Shown piece after piece: positions 1 to 10,840 of a stretch of 64,000 nucleotides of DNA. This DNA is from an uncultured Bacteroidales bacterium (GTDB taxonomy: Bacteria; Bacteroidota; Bacteroidia; Bacteroidales; Bacteroidaceae): assembly GCA_902778625.1 (NCBI GenBank), contig CACYYM010000023.1:26906-90905 (forward strand), in the 5' to 3' direction. The position numbers and the translations under genes were made by a program. The stretch's first letter is position 1. Each line of letters starts with the position of its first letter. The notes beneath the pieces were generated by a model. The model was not told the origin of the DNA and did no database searches. It worked only from the letters and a program-made list of their open reading frames with translations.

Positions 1-2
1 AT

Positions 3-347
3 GCCAGTCAGGGCGAGAACCCCATCAAGGCCGACGGCATGCTCATGGTCATCGACGGCGGCTTCGCCAAAGCCTACCACCACACGACGGGCATCGCAGG
101 CTATACGCTCGTCTATCATAGCCGCGGCTTCCAACTCATTCAGCACGAGCCGTTCACCAGTACCGCCGAGGCCGTTGCCAATGGCACCGACATCAAGAGC
201 AGCACGCAAATCGTCGAGATGATGGGCCGCCGCATCCGCGTTCGCGACACCGACAAGGGACGTCAGCTTCAAGAGCAGATAAAAGAGCTCCGCAGCCTGC
301 TCTACGCATACCGTCACGGCATCATAAAAGAAAACACCAAAAAGTAG
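3..347 (+). CDS. fbp: Fructose-1,6-bisphosphatase class III, C-terminal part
   Basis: Only the last 114 codons are inside the window; the reading frame is open to the left edge. The segment contains the family's end signature (NPIKADG, then VIDGGFAKAYHHTTGIAGYT), typical of the large class III enzyme of Firmicutes and Bacteroidetes that hydrolyses fructose-1,6-bisphosphate in gluconeogenesis. The stop at 345-347 is followed after 9 bases by a GC-rich palindromic array that fills the gap to the convergent pssA gene. Family assignment is firm; nothing can be said about the start. Confidence 0.88.
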   Translation, partial: ASQGENPIKADGMLMVIDGGFAKAYHHTTGIAGYTLVYHSRGFQLIQHEPFTSTAEAVANGTDIKSSTQIVEMMGRRIRVRDTDKGRQLQEQIKELRSLLYAYRHGIIKENTKK

Positions 348-356
348 GGGTCAAAA

Positions 357-446
357 AACGCCGCCTGCGGGGATTGCCATCGCCGCACGCGGAAATTGCC
401 ATCGCCGCACGCGGAAATTAAAACGCCGCCTGCGGGGATTTTTTTT
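357..446. repeat. 22-nt palindromic array A (GC class, 4 units)
   Basis: Four tandem units fill the gap between the fbp stop and the pssA stop (convergent genes). Units 1-3 start at 357, 379 and 401, exactly 22 nt apart. Units 2 and 3 have centre CCGC-AC-GCGG, units 1 and 4 CCGC-CT-GCGG. Six A residues precede the array and a T8 run follows it, so in either direction it could end transcription as a hairpin plus U-tract. Confidence 0.9.
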
Positions 447-1147
447 CAGCCTTTTGAAATCCTCGGAAAAGCTATCGAAATTGCCACGTACCAAACGATG
501 ATAGCGGCGAGGGCGGAGTAGCCGAGCAGCAAGAGCGGCAGACAGCCGACGAGGAAGATGTAGCGCTGCTTGTTGTCTGCCCAACTGAGGTTCTTGAACT
601 TCAACGCCAGCATCGGAACTTCGCAAACCAGCAACATACAGAAGAGCAGCATGAAGAGGAAAAGGAAGACTGCGTTGAACTTGAGCGAAACAAGAAAGGC
701 GTGTTCGCCCAGCACGAGGCTTCCCCAAAAGAGGGCATTCGCAGGCGTCGGCAAGCCGATGAACTGCTGGTGCTGACGCTCGTCGATATTGAACTTGGCG
801 AGCCTCAGAGCCGAGAACGCAGCCATCAGGAAAGCCGTATATGGAAGGAAACTCTTTATTGGCAACAACACTTCAGGCACATGCACCTCATGGAAGAGGT
901 AAAAAACGATAGCGCTGGGTGCAACACCGAAGGTAACAACATCGGCCAGCGAATCAAGCTCCTTGCCTATCGGCGAAGAGACACCGAGGGCTCGGGCCAC
1001 CATGCCGTCGAAGAAGTCGAACACGGCACCGACAATTATCATCAGCACTGCATAGTGGTACTGTCCGTAGAAAGCACAGCCAATGGCAAAGCAGCCGCAG
1101 ATGAGGTTGCAGCAAGTAAGGGAGTTGGGAATGTGTCGCTTAATCAT
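446..1147 (-). CDS. pssA: CDP-diacylglycerol--serine O-phosphatidyltransferase
   Basis: Integral membrane enzyme that joins serine to CDP-diacylglycerol to give phosphatidylserine, the precursor of phosphatidylethanolamine. The 233-residue product shows the complete CDP-alcohol phosphotransferase signature D44-x2-DG-x2-AR-x8-G61-x3-D65-x3-D69 in [12 protein letters not shown] and following, plus several hydrophobic segments. Its start overlaps the end of psd by 8 nt, so the two consecutive pathway steps are translationally linked. Length is normal for the family. Confidence 0.95.
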   Translation of the reverse strand: MIKRHIPNSLTCCNLICGCFAIGCAFYGQYHYAVLMIIVGAVFDFFDGMVARALGVSSPIGKELDSLADVVTFGVAPSAIVFYLFHEVHVPEVLLPIKSFLPYTAFLMAAFSALRLAKFNIDERQHQQFIGLPTPANALFWGSLVLGEHAFLVSLKFNAVFLFLFMLLFCMLLVCEVPMLALKFKNLSWADNKQRYIFLVGCLPLLLLGYSALAAIIVWYVAISIAFPRISKG

Positions 1148-1847
1148 CTGGCATGAGGTTCTTTAGTTTTGCTATGACGGTCTCGTTGCCTACGGTCTTC
1201 TGATGAAGCTCAACGAGCACTTCTGTGCCGAGCGGCAAGTAGAGGTCAACGCGCGAGCCGAACTTGATGAAGCCCAGGTGCTCGTCGACATAGCAGTCTT
1301 CGCCGACACTGGGATAGGTGACGATGCGTCGAGCCATTGCGCCAGCCACTTGCCGCGCCAGTATCTCCGTACCGTCGGGTGTCTCGATGACGACTGTGCA
1401 TCGCTCGTTCTCTTCGCTCGCCTTGGGCAGCCAAGCTTTGTGGAAATTGCCGTCGTAATGGCAGACATGCTTGACGGTGCCGTCGACGGGAATCCAGTTG
1501 GCGTGGACGTTGAAGAGACTCATGAAGATGCTCACCATGATGCGGCGGTCGTGGAAATATTCTGTCTCTTCCGTCTCTTCCACCACGACGACCTTGCCGT
1601 CGGCAGGCGCCAGTACGAGTCCTTCCGTCTCGCCCTCGAAAGTGCGGATGGGACATTGGAAGAAGTTCAACAGGACGGCATACAGAACAGCGCTTACCGC
1701 TATGCAGATGTCGAACGGAAGTCGGGAATCGAAGACGTGGAGTATGGTAAAGTTGAGCACCCCAAGCACGATGGCGCTCCAGAGAAGCGTGGTTTTTCCC
1801 TCGTGATGAAGGCGTATCTTTTTCAGTTTTCTTAGTCGTTTGCCCAT
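1140..1847 (-). CDS. psd: Phosphatidylserine decarboxylase proenzyme
   Basis: Decarboxylates phosphatidylserine to phosphatidylethanolamine. The 235-residue protein is the short form: an N-terminal membrane anchor (about residues 22-60), conserved PADGKV (81-86) and HANW (115-118), and the self-cleavage site FGSR at 196-199, where the Ser becomes the pyruvoyl cofactor. It is first gene of a psd-pssA operon, behind a near-perfect phylum promoter at 1870-1900, about 23 bases before the ATG. Confidence 0.95.
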   Translation of the reverse strand: MGKRLRKLKKIRLHHEGKTTLLWSAIVLGVLNFTILHVFDSRLPFDICIAVSAVLYAVLLNFFQCPIRTFEGETEGLVLAPADGKVVVVEETEETEYFHDRRIMVSIFMSLFNVHANWIPVDGTVKHVCHYDGNFHKAWLPKASEENERCTVVIETPDGTEILARQVAGAMARRIVTYPSVGEDCYVDEHLGFIKFGSRVDLYLPLGTEVLVELHQKTVGNETVIAKLKNLMPDD

Positions 1848-1869
1848 GCTTTTTTGATATAGTGCGCCT

Positions 1870-1900
1870 CAAAGTTAACACTATTTTTTGAACTTGCAAA
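1870..1900 (-). promoter_or_regulatory. Promoter of psd-pssA
   Basis: On the minus strand TTTG (1897-1900) is followed after 19 bases by TAACTTTG (1870-1877), an exact match to the Bacteroidetes housekeeping promoter form. Confidence 0.75.
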
Positions 1901-1971
1901 GGAAAAGTTGAAAAAAAGAGAAATTGGGAAAATGAAACTCAAAAAATGTCTCTTTTCTCCAACCTTTTTTG

Positions 1972-1979
1972 TATCTTTG
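1972..1979 (+). promoter_or_regulatory. Likely -7 element of dnaE
   Basis: TATCTTTG matches TAnnTTTG and lies 42 bases before the chosen dnaE ATG. No clear TTTG lies 19 bases upstream, so it is weaker than the other promoters here. Confidence 0.5.
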
Positions 1980-2021
1980 CTCTCTCAATTTCAATTATCA
2001 ACTTTCAATTTCCCATATACT

Positions 2022-5000
2022 ATGCAGGACTTCGTACACCTTCATGTCCACTCCCAATACTCTCTCCTCGACGGACAGTCGAGCATCAAGGGCATGGTGG
2101 ACAAAGCCATCAAGGACGGAATGCGCGGCCTGGCTCTCACGGACCACGGCAACATGTTTGGCGTCAAGGAGTTGTACGATTATTGCAAGGATGTCAACAA
2201 GGCAAGGAAGAAGGAAGGGCTGGAGCCGTTCAAGCCTATCTTCGGCTGCGAGATGTACGTAGCACGAAACGGCGACAAGAACGTGCGCGAGGGCGGCAAA
2301 GAGTTCCAGTCGGGCTGGCACCTTATCGTGCTGGCCAAGAACCTGAAAGGCTATCACAATCTCATCAAGCTCGTCTCGCGCTCCTGGGTCGACGGCTTCT
2401 ACATGCGACCCCGCACCGACCATAAAGACCTTGAGCTGTTCCACGAAGGCCTTATCATCTGCTCCGCCTGCATCGGTGGCGAAGTGCCAAGGAAGATACA
2501 GAACGGCGACATAGCAGGAGCAGAGCAGACCGTCAAATGGTTCCACGACATCTGGGGCGACGACTACTACCTCGAGCTGCAACGTCACGAGGTAACGAAC
2601 CCGACACTGGAAGCCAATCGCGAGACATTCGAGGTGCAGAAGCGTGTCAATCCCGTCCTTATCGAACTGGCAAAAAAGCATGGCGTAAAGCTCATCTGCT
2701 CAAACGACTCGCACTTCCTCAACGAAGATGATGCCGAGGCTCACGACCTATTGCTCTGCCTCTCGACCGGCAGAGACCTCGACGACCCCAACCGTATGCG
2801 CTACAGCAAGCAGGAGTGGTTCAAGACAAAGGCTGAGATGAACGCCATCTTCGCCGACATTCCCGAAGCACTTGCCAATACCTGCGAAATACTGGACAAA
2901 GTCGAACTGTACGACCTCGAGTCGAACCCCATCATGCCCTTCTTCCCCATCCCCGAAGACTTCGGCACAGAAGAACTATGGCGGCAGAAGTACAGCGAAG
3001 AGGACCTCTTCAAGGAGTTCACCTCCGACGAGAATGGCGAGAACCCCTTGCCTCGGGAAGAAGCGGAAAAGAAAATTGAAAAACTTGGCGGCGTTGACAA
3101 ACTCTACCGCATAAAGTTCGAGGCAGACTACCTCGCCAAGCTTGCCTACGAAGGCGCCGAACGTCTCTATGGCTCGCCCCTTTCAAAGGAACTGGATGAA
3201 CGCATCCGCTTCGAACTGCACATCATGAAGACAATGGGCTTCCCGGGGTATTTCCTTATTGTGCAGGACTTCATCAACAGCGCTCGCCACGAGCTAGGCG
3301 TTTGGGTAGGACCAGGACGAGGCTCGGCAGCAGGTTCGGTAGTGGCTTATTGCCTTGGCATCACACGTCTCGACCCGCTCAAGTACGACCTTCTGTTCGA
3401 GCGTTTCCTTAATCCAGACCGCATCTCCCTGCCTGATATCGATACCGATTTCGACGACGACGGCAGAGGCAAAGTCCTGCAATGGGTAATGGACAAATAT
3501 GGCGCAGAGAACTGTGCCCACATTATTACTTATGGCGCAATGGCCGCCAAGAGCAGCATCAAGGACGTGGGGCGAGTGGAGAAGGTTCCCCTTTCCGTCG
3601 TTAATGCTTGGTGCAAGGCAATGCCCGACCGCCTGCCGGATGGCAAGAAGCCAACCTTGGAGAACTATATCGAGGCGACACCCGAGCTGAGAGAAGCGAA
3701 ATACTCGCGAGACTTAAAGGAATCCGATACCATCAAGTACGCCCTGAAACTCGAGGGAACAGTGCGCAATACAGGCATCCATGCTTGCGGCTTCATCATC
3801 TGTCGCGACCCAATAAGCGACCACGTGCCTGTCTCAACTGCAGACGACCCGGACTTCCCAGACCGCAAGACTGCCGTAACACAATACGACGGCCACGTCA
3901 TCGAGAGCACCGGCCTCATCAAGATGGACTTCCTTGGCTTGAAGACCTTGTCTCAGCTGAAGGAAGCATGCCGCATCGTCAAGGAAGCTCACGGTATTGA
4001 CATCGATATCGACAATATTCCCATCGACGACCCGCTTACCTACAAATTATATCAGGAGGGCAAGACCGTCGGAACATTCCAGTTCGAATCGGCAGGCATG
4101 CGTAAGTACTTGAAGGAGCTGCATCCGACAGTCTTCGAGGACCTCATAGCGATGAACGCCCTTTATCGCCCCGGACCCATGGACTACATTCCGCAGTTCA
4201 TCAGGCGCAAGAACGGGCAGGAGCCCATCACCTACGACCTGCCGGCTTGCGAGGAATATCTGCGCGACACATACGGCATCACTGTTTATCAGGAGCAAGT
4301 CATGCTGCTCGCACGAAAGCTTGCAGGCTTCACCAGAGGCGAAAGCGACGGACTTCGAAAGGCAATGGGCAAGAAGAAGAAGGACATTGTGGACCAGATG
4401 AAACCCAAGTTCATCCAGGGCGGAATAAAGAACGGCCACGACCCGAAGATTCTCGAGAAAATTTGGGCAGATTGGGAGAAGTTCGCCTCCTACGCCTTCA
4501 ACAAGTCCCATGCGGCTTGCTACTCTTGGGTCTCGTATCAGACGGCCTACATGAAGGCACACTATCCTGCCGAGTTCATGGCTGCTTTGCTGACGCGAGG
4601 CAAGGACGACGTGAAGGAAGTGACGAAGCTCCTCGAAGAGTGCCACGCCATGAAGATTGAGGTACTTGGTCCAGATGTCAACGAATCACATCGTGACTTT
4701 GGCGTCAACAAGCTACAACAGATACGCTACGGCCTGATGGCCATCAAGGGACTTGGTGAAGCAGCTGTGCAAGCCATCGTGGACGAAAGGGAGAAGAACG
4801 GCCCGTTCAAGGACATCTTCGACTTTGCCGAACGCGTCAACATGTCAGCCATCAAGCGCAATGGAATGGAATGCCTTGCCCTGAGCGGTGCCTTCGATAC
4901 CATTGCGGGCAACATCCGCCGCGAACAATTCGTTGCCGAGAACCAGAAGGGCGACATCTTCCTCGACTTGCTTGTTCGCTACGGACAGCAATTCCAGCAG

Positions 5001-5738
5001 ACGCAAATGGAAGCGCAGTTCTCGCTCTTTGGCATGGATGCCATCGAACTCAACAAACCTGCAGTGCCAGAGGCAGAAGAATGGACTGCTCTTGAGCGAC
5101 TCAACAAGGAGCGCTCGCTGGTCGGCATCTATCTCTCGGCGCATCCGCTCGACGAGTACTACGTGATTCTTCAGCACGTCTGCAACCTGAAGATGGCAGA
5201 AATGGAGTACCTCACAGCCTTTGCCGGGCAGAGTGTTCAACTTGGCGGCATTGTCACCGAAGTTCGTTCGGGCACTTCAAAGAACGGAAAGCCTTGGGGC
5301 GTCGCCACCATCGAGGACTTCAGCGGCACTGGCGAAATAGCGCTCTTTGGCGACAACTGGGTGAAGTGGGGCGGCTACCTATGCATCGACCGCTCTGTGC
5401 TTATCAAAGGTACTATTGAGAAGCATCGTTTCAAGGAGGGCGAGTTTGAGCTTCGCATAGGCCACATCGACTGGCTTGCCGACGTGAGCGACAAGGTGAT
5501 AGAGCACATCACGGTAAATGTGAACACGGCCACCTTGAGCAAGGACGACGTGGAAATGCTGACCTCATACGTCGAGGAGAACAAGGGCAACACGGCTTTG
5601 CGCCTTGTCTTCATCGACGCGACCAATCCTCACAACCAGCTCCGCATGGTTTCCCGCAAGCATCGCATCAAGGTGACGCGACAGTTCCTGAACGACATAG
5701 AAGCAAGCGAAGCACTTTCATACAGCATCAACCAATAA
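2022..5738 (+). CDS. dnaE: DNA polymerase III subunit alpha
   Basis: Replicative polymerase catalytic subunit. I start it at 2022 (MQDFVHLHVHSQYS), giving 1238 residues. The upstream in-frame ATG at 1908 would put low-complexity sequence and the -7 element inside the protein. The N-terminal PHP domain has HLHVHSQYSLLDG and CSNDSHF. The polymerase aspartates are in PDIDTDF near residue 471. A helix-hairpin-helix region follows, and an OB fold (VQLGGIVTEVRSG onward) lies near 1060-1140. QFSLF at 999-1003 resembles the beta-clamp binding pentapeptide. It is separated from trxA by 13 bases, so probably co-transcribed. Confidence 0.96.
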   Translation: MQDFVHLHVHSQYSLLDGQSSIKGMVDKAIKDGMRGLALTDHGNMFGVKELYDYCKDVNKARKKEGLEPFKPIFGCEMYVARNGDKNVREGGKEFQSGWHLIVLAKNLKGYHNLIKLVSRSWVDGFYMRPRTDHKDLELFHEGLIICSACIGGEVPRKIQNGDIAGAEQTVKWFHDIWGDDYYLELQRHEVTNPTLEANRETFEVQKRVNPVLIELAKKHGVKLICSNDSHFLNEDDAEAHDLLLCLSTGRDLDDPNRMRYSKQEWFKTKAEMNAIFADIPEALANTCEILDKVELYDLESNPIMPFFPIPEDFGTEELWRQKYSEEDLFKEFTSDENGENPLPREEAEKKIEKLGGVDKLYRIKFEADYLAKLAYEGAERLYGSPLSKELDERIRFELHIMKTMGFPGYFLIVQDFINSARHELGVWVGPGRGSAAGSVVAYCLGITRLDPLKYDLLFERFLNPDRISLPDIDTDFDDDGRGKVLQWVMDKYGAENCAHIITYGAMAAKSSIKDVGRVEKVPLSVVNAWCKAMPDRLPDGKKPTLENYIEATPELREAKYSRDLKESDTIKYALKLEGTVRNTGIHACGFIICRDPISDHVPVSTADDPDFPDRKTAVTQYDGHVIESTGLIKMDFLGLKTLSQLKEACRIVKEAHGIDIDIDNIPIDDPLTYKLYQEGKTVGTFQFESAGMRKYLKELHPTVFEDLIAMNALYRPGPMDYIPQFIRRKNGQEPITYDLPACEEYLRDTYGITVYQEQVMLLARKLAGFTRGESDGLRKAMGKKKKDIVDQMKPKFIQGGIKNGHDPKILEKIWADWEKFASYAFNKSHAACYSWVSYQTAYMKAHYPAEFMAALLTRGKDDVKEVTKLLEECHAMKIEVLGPDVNESHRDFGVNKLQQIRYGLMAIKGLGEAAVQAIVDEREKNGPFKDIFDFAERVNMSAIKRNGMECLALSGAFDTIAGNIRREQFVAENQKGDIFLDLLVRYGQQFQQTQMEAQFSLFGMDAIELNKPAVPEAEEWTALERLNKERSLVGIYLSAHPLDEYYVILQHVCNLKMAEMEYLTAFAGQSVQLGGIVTEVRSGTSKNGKPWGVATIEDFSGTGEIALFGDNWVKWGGYLCIDRSVLIKGTIEKHRFKEGEFELRIGHIDWLADVSDKVIEHITVNVNTATLSKDDVEMLTSYVEENKGNTALRLVFIDATNPHNQLRMVSRKHRIKVTRQFLNDIEASEALSYSINQ

Positions 5739-5751
5739 ACAAACAAAAACT

Positions 5752-6066
5752 ATGGCACAAGCAATCAACACAGGAAACTTCGAGGCTCTGGTAGCAACCG
5801 GCAAGCCTCTCGTATTGGACTTCTGGGCAACGTGGTGCGGTCCCTGCAAACGTCTCGCTCCAGTCATCGAGGAATTGGCAAAGGACTACGACGGCATAGC
5901 TATCGTGGGCAAGTGCGACGTGGAAGAGGACGAAGACCTTGCTATGCGCTTTGGCGTCCGAAACATCCCTACTGTAGTCTTTCTGAAAGACGGCAAAGAG
6001 GTGGATTGCTGCGTCGGTCTTGTACCACGCCCTGTACTTGAAGAGAAAATCAAAGCACTGTTATAA
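5752..6066 (+). CDS. trxA: Thioredoxin
   Basis: A 104-residue cytosolic thiol-disulphide oxidoreductase with the active site W28-C-G-P-C-K33 and the cis-proline region RNIPTVVF. There is no signal peptide, so it acts in the cytoplasm. It sits between dnaE (13 bases before) and a small acidic protein (3 bases after), and probably belongs to the same transcript. Confidence 0.95.
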   Translation: MAQAINTGNFEALVATGKPLVLDFWATWCGPCKRLAPVIEELAKDYDGIAIVGKCDVEEDEDLAMRFGVRNIPTVVFLKDGKEVDCCVGLVPRPVLEEKIKALL

Positions 6067-6069
6067 ACT

Positions 6070-6387
6070 ATGGGAACTTTTGAAGAAGACCTTCTCCTCG
6101 ATGCTGAGGATGATCGCCAGACGGTCGAATACATCAAGAACTACTTGCCACAGGACCTCAAGGACAGGTTCACGGAGGACGAGCTCTACTATTTCATCGA
6201 TGTCATCGGCGAATATTATGTCGATTTGCTCGACAAGCACTCGGGCGACGAAGACATTGATATCGACGTAGAGGACGTGGCAAAGTTCGTTGCCAAGCAA
6301 GCCAAGAAGGACAAGATGGGCGACTTCGACCCCGAAGACCTCCGTTGGGTTGTGGACGGCGAACTGGAATACGGAGAGCAAAATTAA
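6070..6387 (+). CDS. Small acidic conserved-looking protein, unknown function
   Basis: I do not recognise a named function. The 105-residue product is strongly acidic (many Asp/Glu, e.g. SGDEDIDIDVEDV), with no signal peptide or membrane segment, and appears all-helical. It starts 3 bases after trxA and ends 94 bases before cysS. The tight spacing and normal codon use argue that it is a real gene. A role linked to thioredoxin would be a guess. Confidence 0.75.
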   Translation: MGTFEEDLLLDAEDDRQTVEYIKNYLPQDLKDRFTEDELYYFIDVIGEYYVDLLDKHSGDEDIDIDVEDVAKFVAKQAKKDKMGDFDPEDLRWVVDGELEYGEQN

Positions 6388-6425
6388 AAATTAACAGTTT
6401 GAATAGGTGAAAAAGTAAAAAGGCA

Positions 6426-6480
6426 CTCTCTCGCCTTTCACCTTTTGACTTTTTCACCTTTTAACTTATTCACCTTTTTA
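6426..6480 (+). repeat. CTTTTTCAC/CTTTTAAC low-complexity stretch
   Basis: An imperfect 7-9-nt repeat of CTTTT(C/A)AC immediately upstream of cysS. The same type of sequence recurs at 21558-21595, 39757-39793 and 49078-49119, and reversed inside metH at 26160-26186. Confidence 0.7.
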
Positions 6481-6481
6481 T

Positions 6482-7981
6482 ATGGAACAACCACTCCTGA
6501 TTTATAATACCCTGAGTCGGCAGAAGGAGCTCTTCAAGCCGCTCAATCCCGGTCGCGTTGGCATGTATGTCTGCGGCCCAACTGTCTATGGCGACGCTCA
6601 CCTCGGGCACGCACGTCCTGCCATTACCTTCGACCTCCTGTTTCGCTATCTGCAACACATCGGCTACAAGGTGCGTTACGTGCGGAACATCACGGACGTA
6701 GGCCACCTCGAGCACGATGCCGACGAGGGCGAGGACAAGATTGCCAAGAAGGCACGACTCGAGCAGCTCGAGCCGATGGAGGTGGCGCAGTACTACACCA
6801 ACCGCTTCCACGAGGCTATGGACGCGCTGGGCTGCTTGCCGCCAAGCATCGAGCCACATGCCACTGGCCACATCATCGAACAGCAGGCTCTGGTACAGCA
6901 AATCCTCGACAACGGCTATGCCTACGAGAGCAACGGCAGCATCTATTTTGACATCGAGAAGTACAACAAGGACCACCGCTGGGGCATCCTCTCGGGCAGA
7001 GACCTCGAGAACATCAAGGACGCAAGTCGCGATCTGGCCGGCGTGGGCGAGAAGAAGAACCAGGCGGACTTTGCCCTCTGGAAAGCCGCACAGCCCGAAC
7101 ACATCATGCGATGGCCCAGTCCTTGGAGCGACGGCTTCCCTGGATGGCACTGCGAATGCACAGCTATGGGACGCAAGTATCTGGGCGACCACTTCGACAT
7201 CCACGGAGGCGGCATGGACCTCATCTTCCCGCACCACGAGTGCGAGATAGCGCAGGCTGTCGCAAGTCAGGGCACACAAATGGTGCACTACTGGATGCAC
7301 AACAACATGATCACCATCGACGGCAAGAAGATGGGCAAGTCCTACAACAACTTCATCACCCTGCCGCAGTTCTTCAGCGGAGACCATCCGCTGCTCTCGC
7401 AGGCCTACACGCCCATGACCATCCGCTTCTTCATCCTGCAGGCACACTACCGCTCAACGGTCGACTTCGGCAACGAAGCCCTGCAGGCAGCAGAAAAGGG
7501 ACTGGCGCGACTGATGGACGGACTGAAGAACCTGCGCCGACTGCAAGAAGGACAGAAAGTCAAGGGACAACCACAAGTCGAGATGAAGTACGTCGACGAG
7601 CTGCGCACGAAGCTCTACGATGCAATGAACGACGACTTGAACTCGCCCATCGTCATCAGCCACCTGTTCGACGCCTGCCGCGTCATCAACACCCTCATTG
7701 ACAAAAAGGCGAGCATCACAGCCGAAGTGGCTCAGGCTTTGCTCCGACTCATGGAGACCTTCACGACCGAGATTCTCGGCCTCCGGCAAGACACAGGCGT
7801 GAGCAACAAGGCTCGCGAAGAAGCCTTCGGAGCCGTCGTCAATATGCTCCTCGAACAACGTCAGACTGCCAAGGCTGAAAAGAACTGGGCGCTGAGCGAC
7901 AAGATTCGCGATGACTTGGCTGCTCTTGGCTTCGAAGTGAAAGACACCAAGGACGGCTTCTCGTGGACACTCAATAAGTGA
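6482..7981 (+). CDS. cysS: Cysteinyl-tRNA synthetase
   Basis: Class Ia synthetase charging tRNA-Cys; 499 residues, slightly longer than the usual 460-490. Signatures: zinc-binding C31 in [10 protein letters not shown], the HIGH motif as HLGH at 40-43, the second zinc region [10 protein letters not shown], and the KMSKS loop as KMGKS near residue 282. The C terminus is an ordinary helical anticodon-binding domain. The stop is followed at once by palindromic array B, facing the convergent GH2 pseudogene. Confidence 0.97.
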   Translation: MEQPLLIYNTLSRQKELFKPLNPGRVGMYVCGPTVYGDAHLGHARPAITFDLLFRYLQHIGYKVRYVRNITDVGHLEHDADEGEDKIAKKARLEQLEPMEVAQYYTNRFHEAMDALGCLPPSIEPHATGHIIEQQALVQQILDNGYAYESNGSIYFDIEKYNKDHRWGILSGRDLENIKDASRDLAGVGEKKNQADFALWKAAQPEHIMRWPSPWSDGFPGWHCECTAMGRKYLGDHFDIHGGGMDLIFPHHECEIAQAVASQGTQMVHYWMHNNMITIDGKKMGKSYNNFITLPQFFSGDHPLLSQAYTPMTIRFFILQAHYRSTVDFGNEALQAAEKGLARLMDGLKNLRRLQEGQKVKGQPQVEMKYVDELRTKLYDAMNDDLNSPIVISHLFDACRVINTLIDKKASITAEVAQALLRLMETFTTEILGLRQDTGVSNKAREEAFGAVVNMLLEQRQTAKAEKNWALSDKIRDDLAALGFEVKDTKDGFSWTLNK

Positions 7982-7988
7982 CAAAAAA

Positions 7989-8077
7989 AACGCCGCGTGC
8001 GGGGATTGCAATCGCCGCACGCGGAAATGGCCAACGCCGCACGCGGAAATTAAATCGCCGCCTGCGGCGTTTTTTTT
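7989..8077. repeat. 22-nt palindromic array B (GC class, 4 units)
   Basis: Units start at 7989, 8011, 8033 and 8055. The outermost arms (AAAACGCC and GGCGTTTT) are complementary, with an A-run before and a T8 run after. It lies between the convergent cysS and GH2 gene ends and fits a bidirectional terminator. Confidence 0.9.
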
Positions 8078-8085
8078 GCCGCTTT

Positions 8086-10774
8086 TCAAATTACCTGCTT
8101 TTTCGTCTTGAACTTGAGCTCGTCGGGCGCATCTTTTGTGAACATGTTCACGGGCGGTGCCTCGCGCTCGAAGAGGTGGCGGATGACGTCCGGCTCAACC
8201 TTCGTGGCGGGCTTGAAGTCCTTGCCCTGCATGTACTTCAGAATGGAGTAGCGCAGCTGGCGGGCGACGGGACGGCTGTCGAGACGACTGGAGATGTCCA
8301 TCGTGGTCAGCAGCAGGCGCCCCTTCAGCACCTTCACCTCAAGCAGCATTCCCAGCTTGCGCGACACATGCCAGGTGTCGATAGGCTGCACAATGGGCTG
8401 GAACTCTGCGGGGAACTCCTTCAGGTTGATGGCCTGCGTCCGGTTGACCAGCTCCCACCAGTTCAGGTCCTGCCAGTCGTCGGTGGGGAACTCGCCGAAC
8501 ACGGGGTGCTTGCTCTGTATGTAGGCCCCGGTGGTGTGCGGCGGACGCATCTTGAACCACGACGTGTTCCAAAAGACTGGCAGGAAACTGTGGACGACGT
8601 CGTTGCCGTAGCGGATCTTTCCGGCCGCCGTCAGCAGCACGTCCCCGCCCTGCTCCAAGACTTTCAGTGCCTTGGCGTCCAGCGTGTCTGTCTCGTAGAA
8701 AGACGTCTGAGCGCTGAGGGCAGAGAGCTCGGGCAGGTCATGAGGATATACCCAAAAGTCCCAATGGTTCTTGATATTGTCGGACAGGCTTACGGTCAGC
8801 GTCAGTTTGGTAGGCTTTGTGTATTGCGTCAAAGGGAACTCCACGGTGCCCAGCTCGGTATTCTTGCCGACGGGGATGGTCGCAGCGGGCAGCGAGCCGG
8901 AGGCCTCAGCGATGTGCCAGACGGCCTTGGCATCTGCGATTGCTCTCTCCGAGGCATTATAGACCTCGATGGGAACGCGCAGCGTCTCATCGTTGGTAAA
9001 GACGAAGCGAGGAAACTTAGCTAGAGGGACGATGGGCGAGCAGAACTCCGTCCAGTCCTCCTTGGTGCAGTAGCCCTTCTCGCGCCAATGCACGTTCAGC
9101 GGCCCCACGAGCGCCGTACCCTGTCCGCTGTAGTCGTTCAGTCCGAGCAGCTGGAAGCCGCTGTAGTCCTTGGTGCGCAGGTTGCGTTCTATGTCGTACT
9201 TGTAGCACAGCACCTGCAGGCGTCCGCTGGCCATGAGGAAGCGCTCTGCCTGCTCAGCCATGCCGTTGTCGCGCAGCAGGTCCTGGAATATCTCGAAGTT
9301 GCGTGCCTTATAGACGCCCGTGTACTGCGGTATCTCCTTGAAGTCGGGGAAGACACACCATTGTCCCACTTCATGAGCCACGACCGGGTCCGTGTTGGGC
9401 TCCTCCTTCTTGTAGTTGACGGGATACTGCAGCAGCTGATAGTAGTCGTCGTCGCTGTGCGGCGCTCGCTTATCCCAGTCCAGGCCTCTTGCTCCGGACA
9501 GCGCAGTAGATGCGGTTGGAGTCGTACTCCCGCATCGTCTTCACCCAGTTCTGGCAATAGGGCATCCAGTCTCCGGCAGGTTCGTTGCCTGCCGCCATCA
9601 TGCAGAACGACGGATGATGTCCGTAGGCATCGATGATTCTCAGTCCTTCGTCCAGAAGATACTGGTCGATGGGCATCCCTCTGCGCAGCCTCACGCCGTG
9701 GTTAGGCCAGGAGGGACCTTCGGGCTGCAGGTAGAGACCCAGCCGGTCGGCCACGCAGAAAGCCGCTTCCGGCGGGCAATAGGAATGGAAGCGAATGTGG
9801 TTGAGGCCGTACTCCTTGCACTTGCGGAGCACTCTCTCCCACGACGCTTCGTCTGTAGGCGGGTAGCCCGTCTCGGGGAACGTGCAGTTGCCCACCGTGC
9901 CGCGCAGGAAGAGCGGACGTCCGTTGATGTAGAGCTGCTGTCCCCGGGCACGTATCTCACGCAGTCCGAAAGTCACGCTGACGGGCACGCCTTGATAAGT
10001 GACCGTTCGCGTGTAGAGCTGCGGATGAAACTCGTCCCAACGCAGGGTGTCGTCGCCTAAGGCGAGGCGGTAGGTGGAGTCGTTGATGATGATGTCTATC
10101 GTGCCATCCTCGAAGTGGGGAAGCACGCGCTTGCGCCAGATGGCCGGCCCCGCCTGCAGCTCTATCCTGCCTACTATGCCGTTCCAGTTGCCCTGCGTCT
10201 GGTCCGTCACGGAGTGGGAGTCCTGCCCCACGCTGACATTCTCGATGCCATTGTACACCTTGATGCTCAGCGAGTTCTGGGCACCATATTTTATATAAGG
10301 CGTGAGATCGAACTGATGCGGTACGGAGAGCGACATCTGGTGCCCCACCTCGTGTCCGTTCAGCGTCACTGTCGTCTCGATATGCGGGCGTTCGAGGTAG
10401 AGGGTCACTGGCCGACCGGTCCACGACGCAGGAATGTCCACCGTGCGCTCGTACCAGGCATTGCCCACGTAGTGGCGTTCGGGTGTCAGGAAGAAGGGGT
10501 ACTTCATCTTCCCCTCCACGCGGTATTTCTCCATGTAGGGATTGAAGAAGAAGCTGGAGTCGTAGAGCGAGCAGGTCCATCGCGTGTCGACGCTCAGGGG
10601 GTCGCCCTTGCCGTTGGTCAGCATCGAGCCCGGCAGCGTCACCGTGCCTTGCTCGCGTTCGGAACGGAACTGCCATTTGCCGCTCAGGTCTATTGTCTGG
10701 GATGATATCCGCGTGATGCTGACGATTGAAAGCACCCACGTCAGCAGGATGATAGCCTTTGTCTTGTTCTTCAT
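8086..10774 (-). pseudogene. Glycoside hydrolase family 2 protein, frameshifted
   Basis: Two minus-strand reading frames form one GH2 enzyme. The first (start 10774, signal peptide MKNKTKAIILLTWVLSIVSI) has the sugar-binding and immunoglobulin-like domains and the start of the TIM barrel, with the acid/base motif AAGNEPAGDW. It runs into an early stop at 9470. The frame shifted by +1 continues the barrel without interruption from about 9505 (LSGARGLDWDKRAPHSDDDY) and carries the nucleophile motif AHEVGQW. The break near 9500-9508 therefore separates the two catalytic glutamates. It could be a true pseudogene, a sequencing error or, less likely, programmed frameshifting. Neighbours suggest a pectin side-chain glycosidase; the substrate cannot be read from sequence. 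Confidence 0.85.
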
Positions 10775-10840
10775 GATTCGGTTTTGGGTTGGTTAGTTTC
10801 TTATGTCTCAAGATGTTTTTTGCGGAAGCAGACCACCTCA

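Noticed and set aside
357..446. All arrays are simply transcription terminators
   Set aside because: It fits several arrays but not array E between divergent promoters or array L inside mnmG, and single terminators would not need a fixed 22-nt phase.
1908..2021. 38-codon N-terminal extension of dnaE
   Set aside because: It would contain the -7 element and low-complexity sequence, and family members begin at the PHP domain.
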